From positions 1 through 17,518 of the forward strand of contig JASJBO010000213.1 of assembly GCA_030066475.1 (NCBI GenBank): 17,518 nucleotides of DNA. The letters are read 5' to 3'. Shown here piece after piece: positions 7,796 to 12,764 of the stretch (the first letter of the stretch is position 1; each line of letters starts with the position of its first letter). The notes under the pieces were generated by a model. That model made no database searches and was not told the origin of the DNA. It saw only the letters and a list, made by a program, of their open reading frames with translations. The position numbers and the translations under genes were made by a program. Source of the DNA: Myxococcota bacterium (GTDB taxonomy: Bacteria; Myxococcota_A; UBA9160; PR03).

Positions 7796-7834
7796 CCACG
7801 GCCCCGCAGCCCGGGGCGGGCGGCGCGGGGTCAG
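7792..7834. terminator. Possible bidirectional terminator between convergent genes
   Basis: The 35-nt gap between two convergent stops contains CCCCGC (7802-7807) facing GCGGGG (7825-7830), with CTGA (7792-7795) facing TCAG (7831-7834) outside it. The outer arms include both stop codons. An internal alternative stem GCCCC/GGGGC also exists. There is no T tract on either strand, so this is only a candidate. Confidence 0.3.
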
Positions 7835-8598
7835 GCGAAGACGGCCACCAGCAGCGCGGCCGCGAGTCCGAGCCCCACGCCCACGGCGAGCGCGATCAGC
7901 ATGGTCACGAGCGCGATCACGAGCGACTTCCCGAAGCTGTCGCAGAGCATGGCGCGCAGCACGGCGGCGTTGGCGAGGAACCCCACCCCGAAGTTCAGCG
8001 CCTGCATCTGGAGCGCGCGGCCGGGATCGGCCGGGCCGACGCCGAGCAGGAGTGCCAGCACGATCCCGATCAGGAAGCCTGCGACCATCTGCACGGCGCA
8101 GATGCCCATCGCCTTGCCCAGCGCGGGCGGGTCCTGGCCGCACACGCGACAGCCGAGCTTGAGGAACGCGGCCAGCAGCAGCAGCGAGATCGCGAACACC
8201 ACCACCGCGCCGATCAGCAGCGCCGCGATCCCCGCGCTCGAGACGGCGCCGACCGCGGAGAGCAGCGCCCCGAAGTCGGGCTCGCCGCCCTGGAGCGCGG
8301 CCAGCGGCTGCGTCGCAGCCCCACCCGCCGGCGCCGCCGCAGCGCCCGGCATCGGTGCAGCGGGGGCCGGGCGCGGGTGGAGTCCGGCGACCACGTTGAG
8401 GCTGCCGCGCGACGGTGTCGCGTCGGCGGCGTCGCCGGTGCGCGGCCGGTGCTCGGGGGGCACTTCCTCGATCTGGTCGGTGAAGTGGGGGGTGCCGTTC
8501 TCGTCGACCCACCGGTAGATCTCGGCCGACGCGTCCGCGGCCCCGAACGCCAGGAGCAGCATCACGAGCCCGATCCGGCGCGCGAGCCAGCTTCGCAT
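7831..8598 (-). CDS. DUF4124 domain protein with C-terminal membrane region
   Basis: This 255-residue protein starts with a signal peptide (residues 1-25, ending ADASA). A DUF4124 domain follows at about 26-50, recognised by EIYRWVDENGTPHFTDQ, a periplasmic module of unknown function common in proteobacteria. A Pro/Ala-rich linker spans about 60-100. The C-terminal half is hydrophobic with about four membrane segments (near 123-147, 163-187, 202-218 and 225-253). A CxxC pair at C150/C153 sits at a membrane boundary and could bind metal or form a disulfide. Most DUF4124 proteins I know of are short and periplasmic, so the multi-pass tail is unusual. It stands alone, convergent with the dehydrogenase and divergent from the CarS-like gene, with GGGGAAGAG before its ATG. 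Confidence 0.8.
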   Translation of the reverse strand: MRSWLARRIGLVMLLLAFGAADASAEIYRWVDENGTPHFTDQIEEVPPEHRPRTGDAADATPSRGSLNVVAGLHPRPAPAAPMPGAAAAPAGGAATQPLAALQGGEPDFGALLSAVGAVSSAGIAALLIGAVVVFAISLLLLAAFLKLGCRVCGQDPPALGKAMGICAVQMVAGFLIGIVLALLLGVGPADPGRALQMQALNFGVGFLANAAVLRAMLCDSFGKSLVIALVTMLIALAVGVGLGLAAALLVAVFA

Positions 8599-8662
8599 CC
8601 GCTCTTCCCCCGAGCCGCAGTCGCGGCCTTCGTCCCTTCCTTCGGAGCCCCGGGCCCCGCCC

Positions 8663-9274
8663 TTGAGCCGGCTCTCGGCCGAGTTGTCCCGCCCCAGCGG
8701 CTCCGCCAGACTCGGCGCCTTGGCGCTCTTCGGGGAAACCGCCTACCTGCTGCTCCCGCTGCTCGGCGGCGCCGTGTTCCACGGTCTGTGCCTCAAGTAC
8801 GACTGGCTCGCGTCCCTGGCCCGGCCCATCGATCGCGGTGCGACCTGGCGCGGGCGCCCGCTGCTCGGGCGCAACAAGACCTGGCGCGGGATCGTCGCGG
8901 TCGGCCTGGGCGGCGCCGCCGTCGGGGCGCTGCAGGCCACCGTGATCGAGCTTCCGATGATCCCTCTCGGTGTCGCAGGCGGCGTCCTCTTCGGGCTCGC
9001 GGTGGGCAGCGCGGCGATGCTGGGCGAGCTGCCCAACAGCCTGTGGAAGCGCCGGCTCGGCGTCGCACCGGGGGCGCCGGTGTGCGGCCCCGCGGCGCCC
9101 CTCTTCTGGGCGTTCGACCAGATCGACCTGCTGCTCGGCGCCTGGCCGGTCTGGTGGCTGTGCGCCGACGTCCGCGCGGCCCACCTGGCGCTCTCGGCAG
9201 CCATCGTGCTGATCGTGCACCAGCTCGTGACCAGCGCCGGACACGCGCTCGGCATGCGCGCCACGGCCCGCTGA
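8663..9274 (+). CDS. CDP-archaeol synthase (CarS)-like integral membrane protein
   Basis: This 203-residue membrane protein resembles CarS (PF01864, formerly DUF46), which joins CTP with 2,3-di-geranylgeranylglyceryl phosphate to make CDP-archaeol and is related to bacterial CdsA. Family motifs appear in order: RPIDRG at 54-59, LLGRNKTWRG at 67-76, GELPNSLWKRRLG at 121-133 and FDQIDLLLG at 151-159. These match the archaeal (D/G)xKTWRG, GDxxxSxxKRRxG and DQxD blocks. Hydrophobic segments lie at about 19-40, 77-92, 101-119, 150-166 and 172-192. The start is uncertain: TTG at 8663 keeps the whole first membrane segment, with TTG at 8684 as an alternative. Bacterial homologues may activate other lipid phosphates, so the substrate is not established. 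It follows the DUF4124 gene divergently and ends before a repeat copy. Confidence 0.8.
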   Translation: MSRLSAELSRPSGSARLGALALFGETAYLLLPLLGGAVFHGLCLKYDWLASLARPIDRGATWRGRPLLGRNKTWRGIVAVGLGGAAVGALQATVIELPMIPLGVAGGVLFGLAVGSAAMLGELPNSLWKRRLGVAPGAPVCGPAAPLFWAFDQIDLLLGAWPVWWLCADVRAAHLALSAAIVLIVHQLVTSAGHALGMRATAR

Positions 9275-9323
9275 TGCGCGAGGCGGTGAGCGCAGCGCCG
9301 TCGCGACGGTGGCGGCCAGCTGG

Positions 9324-9372
9324 TGGACTTCGTTCGGCTGCGCCTCACTGCGCGCGCCCTCCGGGCGCTTGC
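9324..9372 (+). repeat. Solitary copy of the dispersed GC-rich repeat
   Basis: This 49-nt copy starts TGGACTTCGTTCGGCTGCGC and ends with the stem GCGCCC-TCC-GGGCGC followed by TTGC. It is more diverged from the other copies but colinear over its full length. It lies in the convergent gap between the CarS-like gene (stop 49 nt upstream) and the sulfatase-fold gene (stop at 9424), and again is oriented like the gene it follows. Nothing else is seen in the 149-nt gap. Confidence 0.85.
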
Positions 9373-9423
9373 AGGGGGCTTCTGCCGCGCAGACCGTTCC
9401 CCCGGTAGCCGTCGCCGACGGAC

Positions 9424-10785
9424 CTAACGTTCCTCGAGATAGCCCAGCGCCTCGAGCGCCCGACGCGTCTCGTCGTCCAGAACGGGCGGCCGGTCGGGCG
9501 CTGCGCCGGCCGTCGCCACGACCTCGCGCAGCGGCTCGGGCGGGTCGGGCTCGAGTTCGCCCTCGGCCTCGCGCGGGTCCGCGTCGAGCGAGAAGCGGAC
9601 GCCGCGACCGTCGGGCGACCCGATCCACTTGTCGGGATGGCGGCGCTGGTAGAAGAGCGCGGGCCGGCCCTGGTAGGCCTTGCGGCGCCCCAGCACGGCG
9701 GCGCGGGGCGAGCGCTCCGCGCCGCCGCGCAGCCAGGGGCCGAGGTCGTGGCCGTCGAGGGCATCGGGGACCGGCAGGCCGAGCAGCGCGAGCGCCGTCG
9801 GCATCAGATCCTCGAGCTGCGCGGGGCCGGCCAGGCGCCGGCCCGCGGGCAGGCCGGGCGCTCGGACGATCAGCGGCACCCGGACCAGCTCGTCGTAGAG
9901 GTGCTGGCCGTGCTCGAGCACGCCGTGGTCGCCGAGGCCCTCGCCGTGGTCGGAGGTCAGGACCACCGCGGTCTCGTCGAGCAGCCCGAGCGCGCGCACG
10001 CCCTCGAGCAGCTGCCCGATCTGCGCGTCCACGTACGCCACCTCGCCGCGGTAGGCGCGGATCTCGTCGGCGAGCCGCGCGAAGCTGCCGATTCCGCGCG
10101 GCAGCGTCTTCCGGGCGACCGGCACCGGCTCGGTGGGCGGGCGCTCGAACCCCGCGGGCGGCGCGTACGGGGAGTGCGGGTCGAAGTAGTGGACCCAGGC
10201 CACGAACGAGCGCTCGCGCTGCGCGGCGATCCAGACGAGCGCCGCGTCGGTCGTGGCGGCGCCGCGGGTCCAGAACGCGCGCCGCCACTTGCCGCGCCAG
10301 AAGTAGGGCTCGCCCGGCTCGAAGTGGTAGTGCTCGAAGCCGCGATCGAGCCCGAAGCGGCGGTGCAGGACGTAGCTGGAGACGAAGGCACCGGTGGAGA
10401 AGCCGGCGTCGCGCGCGATCTGCGCCAGCGAGACCGGCCCGGGCTCGAGCGGGACCGCGTTGTCGAGGACGCCATGGCGCCAGGGGTGGAGTCCGGTGAG
10501 GAGCGAGGCGTGGGCGGGACCCGTGGTCGGGGTCGGGGTGCAGGCGCCCTCCAGCCAGACACCGCTGTGCGCGAGCCAGTCGATCGCGGGGGTGGGGACT
10601 GGACCGCCGTAGACCCCGACGTGGTCCGCCCGCAGCGTGTCGACCGTGATCAGGAGCAGCCGCGGCGCCTCGGCGAACGGAGCGGGGGTGGCCGGCATCG
10701 ACGCCCCTTCCCCGCAGGCGAAGCTCGAGAGCAGCAGGCCGACCAGCATGCAGCGGGGGGGAGACACGCCGGCGCAAGCTAGCAC
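9424..10785 (-). CDS. Sulfatase-family (alkaline phosphatase fold) exported hydrolase with Thr nucleophile
   Basis: This 453-residue protein carries the sulfatase domain (PF00884). Metal-binding D49 lies in ITVDTLRADH, the nucleophile region reads TTGPAHASLLTG at 87-98, H204 lies in FDPHSPY, and the second metal site is D279/H280 in TSDHGEGLGDHG. In type I sulfatases the nucleophile is Cys or Ser in C/S-x-P-x-R, matured to formylglycine. Here the aligned residue is Thr88 in T-x-P-x-H, as in phosphoethanolamine transferases and LtaS-type enzymes, so a sulfatase reaction is unlikely. The N-terminus MLVGLLLSSFACGEG looks like a signal peptide, possibly a lipoprotein at C24. The start is uncertain: GTG at 10785, GTG at 10767 or ATG at 10749. 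It is a single gene, convergent with the CarS-like gene. Confidence 0.85.
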   Translation of the reverse strand: MLACAGVSPPRCMLVGLLLSSFACGEGASMPATPAPFAEAPRLLLITVDTLRADHVGVYGGPVPTPAIDWLAHSGVWLEGACTPTPTTGPAHASLLTGLHPWRHGVLDNAVPLEPGPVSLAQIARDAGFSTGAFVSSYVLHRRFGLDRGFEHYHFEPGEPYFWRGKWRRAFWTRGAATTDAALVWIAAQRERSFVAWVHYFDPHSPYAPPAGFERPPTEPVPVARKTLPRGIGSFARLADEIRAYRGEVAYVDAQIGQLLEGVRALGLLDETAVVLTSDHGEGLGDHGVLEHGQHLYDELVRVPLIVRAPGLPAGRRLAGPAQLEDLMPTALALLGLPVPDALDGHDLGPWLRGGAERSPRAAVLGRRKAYQGRPALFYQRRHPDKWIGSPDGRGVRFSLDADPREAEGELEPDPPEPLREVVATAGAAPDRPPVLDDETRRALEALGYLEER

Positions 10786-10820
10786 GGGCGCCTGGCGGCC
10801 CCGCTCCTCCGCGGGTGGAT

Positions 10821-10836
10821 GGGAACGTGTGTTCCC
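10821..10836. promoter_or_regulatory. Palindrome, candidate activator-binding site
   Basis: GGGAAC-GTGT-GTTCCC is a perfect inverted repeat with 6-nt arms. A further half-site GGGAA at 10843-10847 forms a second, overlapping dyad with its right arm (TTCCC-tcacat-GGGAA). It lies about 115-130 nt upstream of the sigma-54-like promoter at 10951, a usual distance for an enhancer-binding protein. The bound factor is unknown. Confidence 0.4.
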
Positions 10837-10922
10837 TCACATGGGAAGCACTTTTCTCCGGCGAGACCGGGCGGCCCCCGGGGGCGTATTGGAACTCTCC
10901 CAACTGACTGGAAACAAAGGAG

Positions 10923-10936
10923 TTCGTCTCGACGAA
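10923..10936. promoter_or_regulatory. Inverted repeat just upstream of the promoter
   Basis: TTCGTC-TC-GACGAA is a perfect 6-bp dyad ending 14 nt before the sigma-54-like element. It could bind a dimeric regulator. No family is recognised. Confidence 0.35.
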
Positions 10937-10950
10937 GGAATTTCGCAGCT

Positions 10951-10966
10951 AGGAACGCGACTTGCA
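10951..10966 (+). promoter_or_regulatory. Candidate sigma-54 (RpoN) promoter for the PEP-CTERM genes
   Basis: AGGAACGCGACTTGCA matches the -24/-12 consensus TGGCACG-N4-TTGCW at 10 of 12 defined positions, with GG (10952-10953) and GC (10964-10965) exactly ten bases apart. The predicted transcription start is near 10977, giving a leader of about 130 nt before the ATG at 11109. PEP-CTERM genes in other bacteria are known to be controlled by RpoN with the PrsK/PrsR two-component system, which supports the reading. Confidence 0.45.
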
Positions 10967-10970
10967 GCTG

Positions 10971-11057
10971 CTTCAGCACCGGGAAGGGAGGCCGGGATTG
11001 CCCGGCGCTCGGGGCCTGCTTCCTCCCGAGGAGAGCAGGCTCTCGTATGTGCTGAGG
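10971..11057 (+). ncRNA. Possible structured three-way-junction leader RNA
   Basis: A closing helix CTTCAGCAC (10971-10979) with GTGCTGAGG (11049-11057) gives 9 bp with one G.U pair. It encloses two hairpins. The first is GCCGGG-ATTG-CCCGGC at 10991-11006. The second is GCCTGCT-TCCT at 11014-11024 pairing with AGGA-g-AGCAGGC at 11029-11040, an 11-bp stem with one bulged G and a CCCG loop. It ends 51 nt before the PEP-CTERM start codon. I recognise no known riboswitch. The predicted sigma-54 start near 10977 would remove most of the closing helix's 5' strand, so the two readings compete unless transcription starts further upstream. Confidence 0.3.
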
Positions 11058-11108
11058 GTCGTCGCGTCCGGGAAGCGCAGGCGACTGCTCCAGGGGGAAG
11101 GGGAAGTG

Positions 11109-11840
11109 ATGCTCGAGGGGATCCGACGGCGCCAGCTGGCCTTGTTGCTCGGCGCGGCGCTGTTGCTGCCGACGGTCGCACTGGCCGCTCCGATTACGTA
11201 CTTCTTCACGTCCGGAACGGTGACGGTCACTGCCACGACGGGCGCGACCGTGTTGGCGACCGTGCCCAACATCCCGCTCGACGGGGACGAGATCACGTTC
11301 GACGCGGCTCTCGCCAATCCGGGCCCGGGCGACGCCCTGCTCGACATCGTGCTGACCATGCCGACCTCGGGCCTCGTGAGCCTGTCCAGCTCGTACGACG
11401 GCTACGACCAGGTGCAGATCGACAACGCCACGCTGCGGCCCGCCAACGTGGGCTACTCGAGCAGCGTGGTGCTGGACCTGGCGGGCCCCCCCGTGGACAA
11501 CTACACGTTCTCGACCACGACGCTCAACGTGTTCGGCCTGATCAGCGCGACCAACTCCTCGGGCCCGCCGCCCGTGCCGCTCGTCACCAATTTCTTCCAG
11601 TTCAACACCAACACCTCCAGCGGCAAGATCTTCATCAACAGCGCGACCGGGAACATCGCGCTCATCGGCGTCACGATCGGCGTCATCCCGCCGGGCCCGA
11701 ACTCGTCCGAGCCGTTCCCCCTCGTGGTCAAGGGGGACTTCTTCTTCAATGGCCAGGTTCCCGAGCCGGGGACCGCGCTGCTCGTGGGCGGAGGACTGGT
11801 CGGACTGATGGCGGCTGCGCGACGCTCTCGCCGCAGCTAG
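11109..11840 (+). CDS. PEP-CTERM sorting domain exoprotein 1
   Basis: This 243-residue secreted protein has a signal peptide (MLEGIRRRQL, hydrophobic core, likely cut after ALA at 25-27) and a C-terminal exosortase sorting signal. VPEP lies at 217-220, followed by a hydrophobic helix and the basic end ARRSRRS. The PEP-CTERM signal is recognised by exosortase (EpsH), which processes the protein for the cell surface or extracellular matrix. The central region is rich in Thr, Ser, Asn and Gly with beta-strand-like spacing and has no cysteine. It matches no domain I recognise. The ATG at 11109 has GGGGAAG upstream; a GTG directly before it is an alternative. A sigma-54-like promoter and inverted repeats lie upstream. 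The next PEP-CTERM gene follows 76 nt later and is probably cotranscribed. Confidence 0.85.
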   Translation: MLEGIRRRQLALLLGAALLLPTVALAAPITYFFTSGTVTVTATTGATVLATVPNIPLDGDEITFDAALANPGPGDALLDIVLTMPTSGLVSLSSSYDGYDQVQIDNATLRPANVGYSSSVVLDLAGPPVDNYTFSTTTLNVFGLISATNSSGPPPVPLVTNFFQFNTNTSSGKIFINSATGNIALIGVTIGVIPPGPNSSEPFPLVVKGDFFFNGQVPEPGTALLVGGGLVGLMAAARRSRRS

Positions 11841-11916
11841 GGCTAGGGCGCGAGGCACTGCCTACCATGGGGGCGAGCCCGACGGATTCCGCGTGTCGAG
11901 GAGAGGGGAGATGGGA

Positions 11917-12591
11917 ATGAAGCTGCTGAGCCGGTTGGCGTTGCTGCTGGGCATCGCGGCGTTGCCCCTGGGCGCGAGCGCGACCGTCTTCACGGTCACG
12001 GACGGTGGCCTCGACGGCCAGGCGATCTGCGAGCTCGGCTTCCAGTGCGCCGGCGCGACACCGGACTTCCTGTACGACCCGCCGGCGCCGCCGCCGAACG
12101 CGTTCGATGCGGCCTCGGGCACGATCACGCTGAATCCCGACACCACCGTGGACATCAGCCTGACCATCACCACCGCGACCTTCCTGGACGTGCTCGGCCC
12201 GGTGAACGGTGTGGACGAGGTGGTCTTCACGAACGTCACGTACACGGCCACGGGCCTCTCGTCGAACGCCACGGCCAACGGCTTCGACATCCCGTCGCAG
12301 ACCGGCGGCAGCGTGAGCGGCACCTACGAGCAGAAGCTGGGCGGCGCCACGGTCGTGGCTCCCACGGCCTTCAACAGCAACGCGAGGGTCTTCGGGTCGT
12401 GCGTCGTGGTCGCGGGGAACGCGACCTGTGGCATCGAGTTCGGTCCCGGCCAGACCAGCCTGGACATCAACGGCGGCACCAAGAGGTTCCTGCACGTCTT
12501 CAACGTGGTCGCCGTCCCCGAGCCCACCCCGCTCCTGCTGGTGGCCCTGGGCGTCGCGGGGCTCGCGCTCGGAGGCCGCCGCCAGAGCTGA
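11917..12591 (+). CDS. PEP-CTERM sorting domain exoprotein 2
   Basis: This 224-residue secreted protein starts with the signal peptide MKLLSRLALLLGIAALPLGA (cut near residue 22) and ends with a PEP-CTERM signal. PEP lies at 201-203, followed by a hydrophobic stretch and GGRRQS. The mature part is rich in Thr, Asn and Gly. It has four cysteines (38, 44, 162 and 171) that could form two disulfides, unlike its cysteine-free neighbour. The two proteins share the architecture but little visible sequence. I chose the second ATG (11917) because GGGGAG lies 6 nt before it, whereas the ATG at 11911 abuts the Shine-Dalgarno. A GTG at 11893 is also in frame. No function is known beyond export and exosortase processing. 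Confidence 0.85.
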   Translation: MKLLSRLALLLGIAALPLGASATVFTVTDGGLDGQAICELGFQCAGATPDFLYDPPAPPPNAFDAASGTITLNPDTTVDISLTITTATFLDVLGPVNGVDEVVFTNVTYTATGLSSNATANGFDIPSQTGGSVSGTYEQKLGGATVVAPTAFNSNARVFGSCVVVAGNATCGIEFGPGQTSLDINGGTKRFLHVFNVVAVPEPTPLLLVALGVAGLALGGRRQS

Positions 12592-12616
12592 CCGCCGACG
12601 GACGTCGCTGGGAGGG

Positions 12617-12650
12617 GGCGCCGCTGACCGCGAGGTGGGCGGCGCCTTCT
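12617..12650 (+). terminator. Possible terminator after the PEP-CTERM genes
   Basis: GGCGCCGC (12617-12624) pairs perfectly with GCGGCGCC (12639-12646). The stem extends outward through AGGG/TTCT pairs (12613-12616 with 12647-12650, two of them G.U). The loop is 14 nt. The trailing T tract is short (TTCT), so efficiency is uncertain. It lies 26 nt after the second PEP-CTERM gene and before the next promoter candidate. Confidence 0.4.
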
Positions 12651-12700
12651 ACATGGGGAGCAGAGCGAAATCGGGATTCCTGACCTTGCGTTCAGCAAAG

Positions 12701-12715
12701 TGGGGGACGAGTTGC
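12701..12715 (+). promoter_or_regulatory. Candidate sigma-54 promoter for the TIGR03790 gene
   Basis: TGGGGGACGAGTTGC keeps the invariant TGG and TTGC of the -24/-12 consensus, with GG (12702-12703) and GC (12714-12715) ten bases apart. The intervening CACG is not conserved. The predicted start near 12727 leaves a leader of about 38 nt before the ATG at 12765. It lies downstream of the candidate terminator, consistent with a separate transcript. Confidence 0.4.
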
Positions 12716-12764
12716 CGGTCTTGCGGGATATCAGAGCCGTTTGCTGACGAGGAGCCCACGCGAC

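Larger units (their letters stand above)
10786..11108. promoter_or_regulatory. Regulatory intergenic region before the PEP-CTERM genes
   Basis: This 323-nt gap has no supported gene and is less GC-rich in its middle (about 10820-10950) than its surroundings. It holds a chain of inverted repeats, a sigma-54-like promoter and a possibly structured leader, each listed separately. It should also hold the promoter for the divergent sulfatase-fold gene, which I cannot pinpoint. Confidence 0.6.

Noticed and set aside
10842..10857. Another TGG-N8-TTTC element resembling a sigma-54 site
   Set aside because: It lacks the essential GC at -12, whereas the element at 10951 has both invariant dinucleotides at the right spacing.
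6683..10903. A single open frame of about 1400 codons on the minus strand
   Set aside because: It runs antisense through the dehydrogenase and CarS-like genes and across gene boundaries, is extremely Arg/Ala/Gly-rich, and has no recognisable domain except in the part out of frame with the real sulfatase-fold gene. It is an artefact of high GC.
10971..11057. Known riboswitch (for example a cyclic-di-GMP aptamer) in the leader
   Set aside because: The stems do not carry the conserved bases of any aptamer class I can recognise. It is kept only as a possible structured leader.
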